A stretch of 64,000 nucleotides of DNA from Drosophila persimilis (taxonomy: Eukaryota; Arthropoda; Insecta; Diptera; Drosophilidae), in the NCBI RefSeq assembly GCF_003286085.1, contig NW_020825330.1:248001-312000 (forward strand), in the 5' to 3' direction. Under the pieces are notes generated by a model. That model worked only from the letters and a program-made list of their open reading frames with translations, searched no databases and was not told the DNA's origin. Made by a program: the position numbers and the translations under genes. Shown piece after piece: positions 30,265 to 42,153 of this stretch (the first letter of the stretch is position 1; every line of letters begins with the position of its first letter).

Positions 30265-31687
30265 ATGTATGCGAATATACTAATACTGACTTTTGTTATA
30301 TTGACGACTGCGGAAGTAATTGACTATACGCATAGTGACTATCTATTGCTCAAAGACGACAGAGACGTTTACACTTATGAAACATACGCTGAACTTTTCC
30401 ATATTACTAATTTGAGTTTTTATAGAGAGATAATTGATAAAGAATCCAAATATGTCAACAAATCAATTAATTCAGACGATGAGTGGGAAATATCAATGGA
30501 CTTAAGTCTATTAAAATTAATGATTTCAGAATTAGTTCCAAAACGGAAAGAAAGGGGAATAAATGAATTAGGTACCATTTGGAAATGGATAGCAGGCAGC
30601 CCTGATCATGACGACTCTTTGAAAATACAAAATAAAGTAAATGAATTAACTGAAAATAATAATAAACAATTTGTAATAAATTCCAAATTTTTCAAAGAAA
30701 TTGAATTGCTATCAAATTCATTAAAGAATGTCATCTTCAATGAAGAAACGATACTGAGAAAGCATCGTTTAAAATTAATAACTTTTGACCTACTAAATTT
30801 AGTTGATACCATAACCCTCTTAAAAGTAAACATTTTCAATACAAAAATTTTAAATAAAAACGAAATAGAGGACATTTATAAGCATGAAAAACATAATGTT
30901 GAACTGTCTGATCTGTTGGACATTGCAACGGTTAAAATAATTCGAAATGCAGATTTAATAATCATTTACATAAAATATCCTCAAATTAAAGATATTTGCA
31001 AGTTTTACCATGCAAGAGCCATCTCACAAAATGATGGAATGTTAGTTATAAGTGAAAAAGTTTGTGAATGTAAGGAGAAATACTATTTAATGAATAATTT
31101 TAAAAGTGAAACTTTTAACAATTACGCACAAATAAATTTAAAGAGTACCTGTTTCACCAATTTACTTAATGGCTTTAAAGCCAACTGCACTAAAAAAAGG
31201 GAAAAAAAACAAAGAAATAGACATCATTCAGGATGGTGCCATATTAGTTTCAGGCAAAAATATCGTAGACAATACTACTTTGTTAGGATCGTATCTCCTT
31301 ATATTCAACAACACAATTGTAATAAATAATATAAGCCACATAAATGATAAGGGTAAAATTCTAAAATATATATCGCATCATAGATATAGCGATTTTGAAT
31401 TAGTTGATTATATACAATCAAATGATAAGCAATTTTCTTTTGATAATGTTAATATTTTAAATCCCCTTATAACATTAGGTAATACGGCCTTACCATTAAC
31501 AACATTATTTTTAATCATTTTGATATTGTTAATGTTATTTTACTTCTGCTATAAATTAACCAAATTTGTACTTATTAAATCAATAAGAATACCGTCAGAA
31601 GAAATAGTGGAAAGCAACATTCAAATACTGTCAGAAGAAATTAGAGCTCTATCAGAACTTCAAAATGTATCGGGACGAAACATTTAA
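30265..31687 (+). pseudogene. env: Env (baculovirus-F-like fusion glycoprotein), frameshifted
   Basis: Errantiviral env is a class I fusion protein. The first frame (ATG 30265) has a hydrophobic signal peptide (ILILTFVILTTAEV), a furin-like RKER cleavage site near 30546-30557 followed by a fusion-peptide-like GINELGTIWKWIAG, a long helical region and C-terminal Cys residues. At 31192-31209 two A runs (A7 and A8) coincide with a change of frame: the original frame continues with unrelated basic sequence to 31329, while the expected C-terminus, including a transmembrane helix near 31490-31560, continues in another frame to TAA at 31685-31687. This fits a one-base insertion in a homopolymer. The copy therefore lacks a membrane-anchored Env unless this is a sequencing error. 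Confidence 0.8.
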
Positions 31688-31697
31688 GAATGGGGGG
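31688..31697 (+). other. Polypurine tract
   Basis: GAATGGGGGG directly abuts the 3' LTR start. It primes plus-strand DNA synthesis. Confidence 0.85.
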
Positions 31698-32229
31698 AGT
31701 TAACGTACCCAATTCCATTGAGCTCTTATACGAGTTGTAAACAATCTTTGGTTTTCCAAAACGAAAACAATTTCAATCTTGGGCCTCCGCCTAATTGATT
31801 TCTAAGATGTACAATCTCAAGCGCCCCCGCCGCAATCCCATTCTTTGACACTCGCCTAAATGGAAAACCAATGTTTGCCCACACCCGGCTTCTCATAAAC
31901 AATCTCACTCCCGGCTTTCTGCAGATCCTGCACTTTAGGCCTTTTACAGTTCTCTCTTTGGATGACGAAATCTAATACTCGGGATGGCGAAATCAATTGA
32001 AATGTTTATAGAAAAACGATTCCCGAAAGGGATCAACGATGCAAAGATCAGAAAGTTCAAATCAGTCTTGATCCAGCAGCGACACCGCAAAGTCTAGCTA
32101 AATATTAAGATCGCGCAATCCCTTGGCCCGGAATTCCTTTGTGACCCTCTACTTAAATCTATATCAGTGAAGTTCGAAGTAAAATAAAAACTTTTTAAAA
32201 ACACAATCCGCTACCGCTATTGTTTAATT
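31698..32229 (+). repeat. 3' LTR (532 bp)
   Basis: Same length and, by reading, the same sequence as 24374-24905. It contains the AATAAA at 32183-32188 that would end the element's RNA, and a second Inr/DPE promoter copy (TCAGTC at 32062) that could start transcription into the flank. Confidence 0.96.
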
Positions 32230-32233
32230 TGCA
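32230..32233. repeat. Right target-site duplication TGCA
   Basis: Matches TGCA at 24370-24373. The inferred empty site reads AGCCATGCACGCTGAC. Confidence 0.9.
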
Positions 32234-33053
32234 CGCTGACACACCCCCATCCACCGGACCAGACCAGGGTGGAGGGTGGAGGGTGGAGGGTGGAGGGCCT
32301 CTGCGCTGCCCCGGCCTGCCCAACCCTAGCTCTAACCGCAACAATGCGAAGAGCGTCCTCCAAAGGGTTACAACAAGACTGGCCCATACCCTTCAAAGGC
32401 CCAGCCTTCCGCTTTGCATATCCTGACGGATGCAGAGTGTAGGGTGTCTGGAGGTCGTTGTGACCGGCTAGATCTTACAAGTATCTCGTATCTGTGCGCG
32501 TGTCTGTGTGTGTTTGCTGCTGGCCAGTGGCTACTTTGCGGGAGTCTTTGAACTGTGGCTCCTGCAACTGATGTGGGTATCCTTGGGAGGAGTGGGTGTG
32601 GTTTTGACTGCGAAACCCCCTTCTAATTAGTGGCCTCGAACTATTTGCGGAGCTGACACTAAGCATTTGGCTGCCTAAAGGCCGTTGTCAAATCATCTCC
32701 AGATCCAGATCCAGCTCCAGCTCCTGCTCCTGCTATTTGTGGAGCAGGCAAGGAGCAGCTGCTGAATCTCGATTCGCGCTGTAATCCATTAAAAATTGCC
32801 AGTCCAGTCCATTCCGTGTCGTGTCTATGCTATACTCTCCATTATCTGTTATCTGGCAAATGTCTGGCAACAATCAAAATGGCAATGCTACGTGAGGAGT
32901 CGTCGCCGTCGAGGTTCCGAGGCCGCCTGGCAAATGTTGCGCCTTTATTGCCTGTGAAATTAGTATTTATGGGTGGAGCGGAAGCCAGCAGCAGGGCAGC
33001 GTCAGACACTGTCTGATACACTGCATCATCCCAGAAGCAGCACAAAAACTGGA

Positions 33054-33054
<1 letters not shown>

Positions 33055-33116
<62 letters not shown>
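33055..33116. repeat. (GGCA)n tetranucleotide repeat, about 15 uninterrupted units
   Basis: A 62-bp perfect tetranucleotide array, the purest long microsatellite in the window and likely hypervariable. Confidence 0.95.
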
Positions 33117-33118
<2 letters not shown>

Positions 33119-35834
33119 ATTAGAAATGATTAAGGCACCTGAAACATTTGCAATAAAATTGAATTATGACTTTTAATATTGGCACAAAACAAAAAAGAAA
33201 AAAAAAATAAAGGCCAACGGCGCTGTGCAACCAACCCCGGAGAGTGTTGGCTGGAAAATTCGCAGAACTTGCCTGAGTCGCGGCCCATGGATGGGGGTTT
33301 CGCGAGCCCCAACCCCAGTCGCAGTCCCAGCTTCAGTCCCATCCCCAGCCCCAGGCACCAGGAATGGGAGGAACATGGGGATTTACCAGAATTACCAATT
33401 ACAATTTACTTTAATGGCCAGTCGTCCTAATGCCGCAACACTTCTACGGCGCTACGTTCCTAGCCGGGCCATGTGGCAATTAATTTGCATTTCCAAATTG
33501 CAAAATGCTAGTGATACCCAACGATGCCCCTTTACCCGTCCCCGTCCTTCTCCCTCTCCCTCGCCGACCATCAGTGGCTGGTGTGTCCCAAAATCGAACA
33601 GATTGCAATAATTACATAGAGTCCTATCCTCCGCTGAAGGTCGCTGTTCGGAAGGGTTAAACAGAACGGCATCCCATTTCGATCACGGCAGTCATGCAGC
33701 ATGCATTCCTAATGAAGTTCCGCCGTCAAGGGGTTAAGGCGCAAATTAATGAAAATAAATTGTTATTTACTTGAAGAGAAAACATGCTGCCACGTACCGT
33801 CGTCGCCACTTGAACACGACCCGAAGGACGTGGGCGAAAAAAAAAGGAAAAAATTCCATTCCCGAAATTTAAATAAATCAAACCACAAGCCGATTAGGAG
33901 CGGAACAGGAGAATGTTGGGGGTGTGGGTGTCCTCCGGGTAGACAGGCCAAGTAATTTCCATAATTAATTTCTTAGGGCATTTTTTTCTGCCGCTTGCTC
34001 TCGGCTAGCGGAGGGGAGGGGAGAGAGGGTTCCAGTTTCAGTTCCATCATTATTAATCAATTTTTTATTTGGGTATAAGCATGTGGAAAAAATGAGGATA
34101 AAAGACCACTAGAGACACCACCAAAAAGCATCCACAGAAGTAGAAGGTGACTAAGTCGAAGGGATGAACAGTCAGAGGAGGGGGAATCGGAGTGGGAATG
34201 CTGACAGGAAAAGCACCACAGACGCAAAATCGAAGAGCGAAGGAGCGGTAGTAGATCATTCCTTATCGGAACCCATCAGGGTTCCTCTTCCAGTTCCATC
34301 CCTGTTCCACCTTCGTATCTCCCAAAACTCCCGAAACCAAAACTCTCCTCATTGAGGGGTCAGGGGGTCTGGTATCCCATTTGTTTTAACGCTCACTTGA
34401 CGCGGCCCTAAAAAATCGCCTTAATTAACCGCAATTATATGCGGAGTCGTGGGCATGCCCCCCCTCCACGGATCAACTTCTTAGGACGATGGCGACCCTG
34501 CCGTCCCACAGGCTGAGGCGGCAGTCAATAAACCAAATGGCCGGCGGCAGCAGCGGCTGAGGCTGAAAAATCAAGTCAAATTACGTGCTTATGAACGGGA
34601 AAATGTCGAAATGATTTACCGTGCATAATCGCCATGGATCCCGCCCCAAGCCCTGCCCGATGGCCACATCTTGAGCAGCGGCGTAAAAAAATGATGTCCG
34701 AAAGCGAAGAAGGAATTAAAAGTAGGCAAAAGGAAAAGCTGGAAAAAATTAAAATTTCATTTGCGCATTTCTGAAAAGGCAATGGAAAGGCTCCGAGGGT
34801 GGCGCTGGTACTGGGTGTTGGGTGGCACTCAGCCGCCTGCCATGGTCTTTTTCTTGGCCTTTTCCTGGCCGGCTTCTGCAACAGCCACTGCCACTGCCCA
34901 TACCCCTGGACCTGCCGCTGGCATAGCCTCGCCGCTCGTTGTTTGTTTGCTTGTTCAGAGGCTGTCTGTCTGTTTGTTTGCTTGGTTTCATTGTTGTTTG
35001 TTTGTTTGCTTACCCAATACCCTCCGCCGTTTACCCCCACCCGCTCCAAATTCAAATGAAAACAATTTCTTGTCCTTTTTTGCAGCATTTTCCTTTTGAG
35101 TTCTGATGTTCTGTTCTGTTCTGTTCTGTACATCCTGCTGCTGGCTAATTCCATTGATATATTCTTAATTTATTGCTGTTTGCTTGCGTCGACCCCGTAA
35201 TTTATTTGGACTACTTAGTGGAGGCTGCCTCCTCCATCGATAAGGATGAGATCTATGGAGCAGAGATCATCGCCGGAGATCATCTGTAGCTCTTCAAGAT
35301 CTCATTGCCTGGGGAGTGCAACCCTTAGTGCATTAAGAAAATCCATAATACATAATCCACACTCCCTCCCCTGCCTTTCTCTCTCCCCCTCCGTGTGTGT
35401 GTGTGTGTGTGTGATTAATGTGTCTCTCCTCTACCTTCTTGCCCCTGTTTGCCCTGCTGCCACTGCCACTGCCACTGCCAATGTCGCTGTCATCAGGTGC
35501 ATTTAATTGCGTGGATTTCGCGCCCACTACAAAACGCGACTCCACTAATTGGCCCTAACACATGGCCAGGGCCATAAATTAATACATTTTAAGTTGAATT
35601 GTCTCTGGTTGTGGCTCAGGCGCAGACCGATAGAAGGGGGATGGAAAGCGGGGCCTAAGGACAAGGCATGGGGCCTCATTAATGTTACTTGGGGCTCATT
35701 ACAATAATTAAGGCTAATTTATGATGTCATTAATTTAAAATATATATATATATCCATACACGTACACAGTGCGATGGGGTTAGAACGGCGGCTGAAGTGC
35801 GTGATAAGTGACCACCGCTACGCTCCTTTCCCAT

Positions 35835-35875
35835 CCTCTCCTCTCCTCTCTCTCTCTTTCTCTCTCTCTCTCTCT
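35835..35875. repeat. (CT)n microsatellite
   Basis: CT repeat with CCT interruptions over about 40 bp, a potential GAGA-factor target on the other strand. Confidence 0.85.
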
Positions 35876-38800
35876 GTCATTAATGAGCGGCCAGGTACAG
35901 CGAGAGTTTTCCCCGGCTATTGCCTATTTTTGAGGGAATAGTTTCCGCACTAATACTATGTGTACCCATCTGCATATGTGTTATCTTTTTGAAAACACAC
36001 ATTCAGCGAGACAGTGGTGTCTACACACACACAAACACTCACACAAAGCAAGTCATTATTAAGTTAATTTCCGGTTTGCCTAACACCACCATTTTTGCTC
36101 GTTCCAGGAGCCAGTTCTTGCCAGTCCTTGCTACTGCTACCACTGACTGCTGCACATCATCAAAAATTATCAAAATATGGAAATCACACACCCATACACC
36201 TATTCAAGGGAACGACGCAAAGAGTCCTTCCTTTTTGTGTGCTGCTGCTCTCAAGTGCGAGATGAGGCCGAGCGCTTAATTAGCCCCAGCGCGCCCCGTG
36301 TGAATTGTTCAACATTTTTGGGGACCACTCGGCGTATACATGATGCTTTTTATGATTTTCACACTTTGTCAGGCTATGCGGCTGTACCAAAATTTAATTA
36401 CCAGACGATGCTGACCCTGCCAAAAGGAGGCACGGCATGGCACGGCCCGGAGAGGAGAGGTGAGGGCCGTCCGCCACTTGGCGTGCAAATTACGCATGTA
36501 GCCCAGCCACTTGATTGGCGCTTTCAAGGGTCACACTCACTTGCGCCGCCTGAGCGGGGACAGGTGGGGTTGTGGCACTTGAGTTCGGCCCGGACCTTGC
36601 CGGAATGTTGCCCTTGCTCACACAGGGGAGAGGGAAGCGAGAGCAAAAGAGAGTCCGTTCACTGGATGATGTGCCCTGCCCTGCAGCCTCTTCTCTGATA
36701 CATCTCTGATACATCCGACAGCGAGGGTACAGCGAGGTCGATCTTCTGCTGTGCCCCAACAATTACGTTTTCCGGGGCTCATCATCCTGTCAGATGCAAT
36801 GTGTAAAATGCTTTAAATATATTGTGTGTGGAAAATAATGGGAAAAGGAATACGAATGAGAATGCGGCGTAGATGGCGAATATGAATGTTCATGGCCCCA
36901 TTTGTGGCCGCCATATTAACAAAACTCATTACAGATGGGGCAAGTGGCAAGTGGAAGGTGGAAGGTGGCAAGTGGGGGAAGAAGGAATGAAAGGGGAATC
37001 CCGGTACTTGTCCACCGCCCCCCCATCACACTGCGGTTTTTACACCTTTCTGCGCCTTTGTCAACATTTTAATGACAGCAATTCAAAAATTCTCTCGCTG
37101 CTGTGTGACGCGGGACACGGGACACGGGACCCAGGAGACGGGACGCGGGACGCTGATTGCGCTTATGATACCTGCGTATTGTTTGTGCCACATCCCCGCT
37201 CCCCCAGCGACCGACCCTGTGGATGTCTGCATAATGTGTTTGAAGTTTGAGTGAGATAAGAGGCACATTTAATTTGTTCCTCCCGCTGCTTTTTATTGCT
37301 GCACATTCGGTATGGAGTCGCAAAAGTGCCACAAACTTTATCTCGCAAATGTCACAATTCCAACAGAGAAAAGAGTCCTACGAAGCTAGACCCTAATGAG
37401 TATTCCTTTGTATGACTAGGGACCCACATCGAAATAAAAGCTCTGCGAGTACCTCTACCTCTCCAGGTACACCATCGAGATATCGTACGGGTCCGGCTAA
37501 GGGCTCATGGGATGCGCATTCCACTAATGTGTGGTCTTCTGCAGAATAAATGGATGAAGATGGCTCCAAATCGGTTGTGGGATACTCCCCGATTGGGTAG
37601 TTGCCGAGCTCATGCTGCTATTCTCCGAAAGGGAACCCAATCTACATTAAACAGAGCTGTTGAAGTTAGCATTTAATTTAATTTCGAGGTCTGTCACATT
37701 ATAAAAGCTGTCACTGCCACTTGACAACTCCGTGCGTGCGGGAGCTCTATTCTGGAACTCGGGGACTATCGCCGACAGTTTCCCCCGCCTCTATGGGCCG
37801 GCGACAGCTTCATTGGGATCTGGATTCTGTCTCGTGTGGGTTGTCTGAGGAATTTGAATAATGACAAACGATGCTGCAGTCGGAGATGAAGCACGAAAGA
37901 AGCCACGGGGCCATGATAAAAAAAATAAAAACAACCATTTTATTGCGGCTCCTGGCGGGCAGGCAGGATTGTTGAAAATTCTAATGTTGCCACATTTGCA
38001 TGCGTGTGTGGCGAGATCACGTAGCACGTGGCAGATTGCACTGGGCTTGGGGGATTGAGGGGCATCGGCTGAGATATTCAGCTGCTGTTTGCCGTTTGCC
38101 CTTTGTTATTTTTCATATTACGAGTATAGCGATTTAGTGGCCGGCCCATGTGCTGTGTGGTGCGAGAGTCTCTATTTTTTTCTGCTTCTGGGCTTCTCTT
38201 TTGATTTATGGGCAAAGACCCAAGAAAGTCCCCTGCTCCGAGCCCCGCCTCCTCTACTCCTCTACTCCTCTACTCTGCTGCTCTGTTAGTTTTTAATAGA
38301 AAAATAAAGCGAAATGAAATTTATGACGGAAGTGATAAGGATGCTCGCAAACACACACACATCATGGAAGACGCATCGAGCATATCTCATGGATGCGAAA
38401 ACTGGAAAAACTTTTTACGATAATTCTATTTGCAGCCTCCGTCCGTTTTGGTTCTCGTATTTCTTGCCTGCTGCCACTTCTCATTGTTTCCCTTTACGAG
38501 TTTTTCTGGCTTTTTTGAGCAATTTGAAATATTTTTTTCGGCCAGCGGAAACGGATACGGCCATTGTTGGACATGGACAAACACAAGCACAAACACGAAA
38601 ACAAGCATAAAAGCAATACTGAGAGGATTAATGCTAACAACAAATATAACTTTATTAAAAAATAAATGAAATTCGTTTGTTTCCTTCCCCTGTGCACTGC
38701 TGCTCCTGTTCCAGCTTCTGCTGGTATCAAAAGGATTTCATTTTCCGTTTGGCCGCAAAACAAAAGCAACGCAAAACCAGACAAAAGTTTGGGACAGAAC

Positions 38801-39736
38801 TATGCCAGGAATTCCATGTGCAATCTACGGAGACACGAGGCCTATCTGGCCGGCCTGGCCTGGCAGCGACCCTTGGCCTGGTGCTCCGGATAGCTAAAAT
38901 TGTTGCCACAGCCACAGCAGGGCGGGTCTGAGTCAGACCCCGAGGCAGAGGTTGCCGCACTCGAGGCTGACATCGATCCTGACCCAAAAAAGCATCCGCA
39001 CCGTGGCATGGGCCAGAGATAAAGACACAGGACACACATGAGCGCCTTGCCGAGTGGAAGGCGGAAGCGGAAATGACTGCTGGACAACGAGCCGAGAACT
39101 GGGACCGGGACCGGTACCGGTACAGGGACAGGAACAGGGATGGACGCATCCTCGAGCAAAGGGCCAGCGCCAGCTGCATCTGGATTTGGAGTCGGGTCTG
39201 GCCCAAAAGGCGTAAACGGAATTAATTGAATTGAATAATTATAAACACAAGCAAAGAGACAGGGAAAATTCCAAATTGTTTCGAGGCGACACTGTGGACA
39301 CTCTTCGGAAAGAAGGCAGAATATGGATATAGAGATGGCGATTGCGATTGCGATGGCGATGGCGATGGATATGGATATGAGGGGACATATATAAGAAGAT
39401 ATGTATCTCTTCTTTCGAGGGTTTACTGTTAAGATTCTGCTATACGAGTATCGAAGCAGTACACCTCTGCTTCGGTGAGAGTCAGCCATGCCTCGCCCTG
39501 CCTCCCCCTCTTCCACCGCGTTGCAACTGCTGCTCTTGTGTTGGTGTTGTGTTAAATGGGTAATTTGTTGTGTGCATGTTGTTGTTAGATACAGCTGCCA
39601 CAAAATGTGTTCGGCCCTCATTCTCATCTCCAACCCCATCCATGCCATGTCACACGGAGCCCTGGGCCGTAAAGGGTTACAACAACTGTCCGCCGACGCT
39701 GTCAAGGACATTTGTCATAATTTACTTACACATGTG

Positions 39737-40099
39737 CACCCAGAGAAAAAAACCCTGAAATTCAGATTTAAATATTTATGCCATTAATTAGCACCTGAGA
39801 GGGGAAATATTAAAATTGAAATGCAGCCACTTCCATTTGGAATGTAATATGAACATTTTGAATGAATATATTTCATTTGTTAATGTAATACATATATTCA
39901 TATTCAGATTCAATATATTTCCAACAATATTATATTTATTTTAAAGTGTTTTATATTTGAATAAATACTTTCTACTTTCTAATAAATTAATGTTTAAATC
40001 CAAGTGGATTCCATTTAATTTCACTATATTTGTATTTAAAGTGCGACTATTCAATTTAAATGAGTTTTACTAATTTTACTATAACATTTTCTTTCAGTG
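39737..40099. mobile_element. Possible small MITE-like element with imperfect terminal inverted repeats
   Basis: A sharply AT-rich block of 363 bp is bounded by CACCCAGAGAAAA (39737-39749) and TTTTCTTTCAGTG (40087-40099). The latter's reverse complement, CACTGAAAGAAAA, matches the left end at 10 of 13 positions. It has no coding capacity. I see no convincing target-site duplication, so this is tentative. Confidence 0.35.
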
Positions 40100-41850
40100 T
40101 ACGTGTACGTGTATGTGCCTGTGTCTGTGTCTAGCTGTGTGCGTGTGAGATCCATGCGTGCGTAATTTGTGTTCATTGGCATAAACGGCTTGTGGCACTG
40201 GCTTGGTTATTAGCCTAAACACCTGTGGCACAACCGGCCAGGCGACCGACGACAGGCGACAGGCGACAGGCGATGCATTATGAGAGACGGACTCTGGACA
40301 ACGGGAGAAACATGGGCTGCAGGACGAGTGGCACACGGAATTGTCACATGCACTTGCGATGCGTCAATTATCCTTTCCTCCCACACACGCACACACACAC
40401 ACATTTTTGGGCCTGCCCGTAATCGAAACGCTCTCTCTCGCTCACTTTCTGTCTCTGCCACTATGTCTCTCATTGCTATCATTGCTTCGACTCTGCGGGT
40501 GTCTACCCTTTGCCTTTTTTCAGCCAAGGGCTAATTACACCTACTGAATGGAAATCTCAGACGAATCTCAATAAAAATAATAATGTATACAAATGTGGCA
40601 TTGTGCGTGCCTGCGTGGCTCTGCGAAATCCTGCGCTTGACATTTCCAGGCTCATTTATACTCAACTCTTATTAATTCGATTTTTATCGTGCCCCTGGGA
40701 GCCGTTGTGCGGCATTTCATGAATCCTTCTCTGCATATTTCCGTCTCTGCTTACTGCCTCCTGCCCCTTCCCCTCCCCTTCCCATCTAGACTCACCTAAA
40801 GCGCGTAAATCTCGTGCGTCTTTATTTCTTCATTAATTTAAGCGGCAACGCGTTGGCTTTGCCTCTGCTCTGCTCTGCGGCACACTTCAGCGTCGAGATT
40901 GCCAGAGGCAGATTATTGCGTACCCTGCAGGATACCCTGCAAGTCAGGGGTATTTCCGGCCCACTAAGGCCACGGCAGTATGTGCAAGGAACGAGGATAG
41001 TCCGCTCTTCGGCACTTTTCCGGCCGCAACGGAGAAGAGCAGAAGAGGGTTAAAAGGGGTTAGGGGTGGGGGCTGGAGGGGATGGGAACGTGAACGTGAA
41101 CGTTAACCCCTTACAGCTGTGGCAATTTAGACAGTCGAATCGTCCTGGGCCCCGGCTCCTGGGCTGAGCCTTGGAAATCTAATTAAAACAACAACCACCG
41201 AATTTTTGTCTTTTGCGAACGAGCGGCGGCGTCTAAAGCTTTATAAATGTTTTGATTGCATTAAAGCGCTTCCAAGCGAGACAGAGACAGAGCCAGAGAC
41301 ACTGGCGGAGAGGGAGAGTCCTGTTTTCCTTGGAATCCTGTTTTAATTGCTGGAAATCAGATAAGCCATAAATTCGATAGGGGCATCAAATTCGGTTCAT
41401 TGCATTCCACGTTCCGGGGACCCTCTATTCCTTCTGCCACATGACGGCAGAGACGTTAAGGGGGAGGGCAGGCGGATCCTTCAACAAGTATACATAGACA
41501 ATAGACAGGACAGGAGCGTAGCCTTGTGTGTGTTCGTGTTCGTGTCCGTGTCCGTGTCGGTGCCGGTGCCGGTGCCTTAGTCCATTATTTCAGCTCGATT
41601 AAATCGTCTTACGGCTCAACGAGCTTTGTCTTAATATTATGTAGATGTCTAGATAGGATAGCCATTCCTGCAGAGGAGTAGGAATCCCTCCCCCACTCAG
41701 CCTCGGTCTTCAGTCCATTGCGCCCTAATCCGAGCACATCATAAGCACATCCTTATGCAAATCGCACGTGTGTGCGTGTGTGTGTGTGCTGCTTGATAAA
41801 CAAAAAGTAATTTACTACGGCCCAGACGGAGAGAGGACCATGGTAAGGCA

Positions 41851-42153
41851 TCAAGTCAGACTAGCAGCAGGCAGGCACCTTGCAGCGTCTTCGGGCAACG
41901 TGTTGCGCCTTGCGAGATTCTCGACAGCGACAGCTGCCACAACTGGGGGTCTGTGTGGGTCTTCACAGCCTCTCGACTTGTAGGCCTGTCTGCGGCAGGC
42001 GCTCCTCAGCTCCTCCCGAGCTCTGGCCTGAACAATGCCTAAGGATGACTGTGCAAAGATGATGTTGATGGGCTTTGTCGAGAGCTGAGCTCCTTCTGTG
42101 GCTCGGGGCTTCCCGTCATCGTCTCCGTTCTCATCATCGTCGTCGTCACACAT
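41851..42153 (-). CDS. Doubtful small ORF of 100 residues
   Basis: An ATG-started minus-strand frame with an acidic N-terminus (MCDDDDDENGDDD), then a non-repetitive, Arg/Ala-rich body. It matches no family I know. The acidic start comes from a CATCGT-type repeat. It may be chance, because many frames of this size occur in this DNA. I list it only because its body is less repetitive than the other spurious frames. Confidence 0.12.
   Translation of the reverse strand: MCDDDDDENGDDDGKPRATEGAQLSTKPINIIFAQSSLGIVQARAREELRSACRRQAYKSRGCEDPHRPPVVAAVAVENLARRNTLPEDAARCLPAASLT

Larger units (their letters stand above)
24374..32229 (+). mobile_element. Gypsy-clade (errantivirus-like) LTR retrotransposon, 7856 bp
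   Basis: A complete provirus-like element: TGCA duplication, 532-bp LTR, tRNA-Lys primer-binding site, leader, gag, pol in -1 frame, env, purine tract, second 532-bp LTR, TGCA. The LTRs read as identical base for base, so the insertion is very recent. gag and pol are intact and env has one frameshift. A tRNA-Lys primer, the lack of Gag zinc knuckles and a baculovirus-F-like env point to the gypsy/errantivirus lineage; I do not assign a named family. It is AT-richer than its host DNA and lies in the same orientation as Bx, about 7.2 kb beyond its 3' UTR. Confidence 0.96.
32234..39736. other. Noncoding DNA downstream of the LTR element
   Basis: No gene can be supported over 7.5 kb. It holds GGAGGGT repeats at 32266-32298, the GGCA array, TTTG repeats (about 34935-35012), CCACTG repeats (about 35459-35480), CT runs and a TA tract (about 35740-35752). 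37370-37690 is unlike its surroundings and may be a fragment of an old element. A long minus-strand frame near 38842-39711 is repeat-derived. Confidence 0.45.

Noticed and set aside
38842-39711. 289-codon minus-strand open frame
   Set aside because: It runs through GATGGC and GGTACC-type simple repeats (Ile/Ala and Pro/Val runs), has no domain, and no splice or codon signal supports it.
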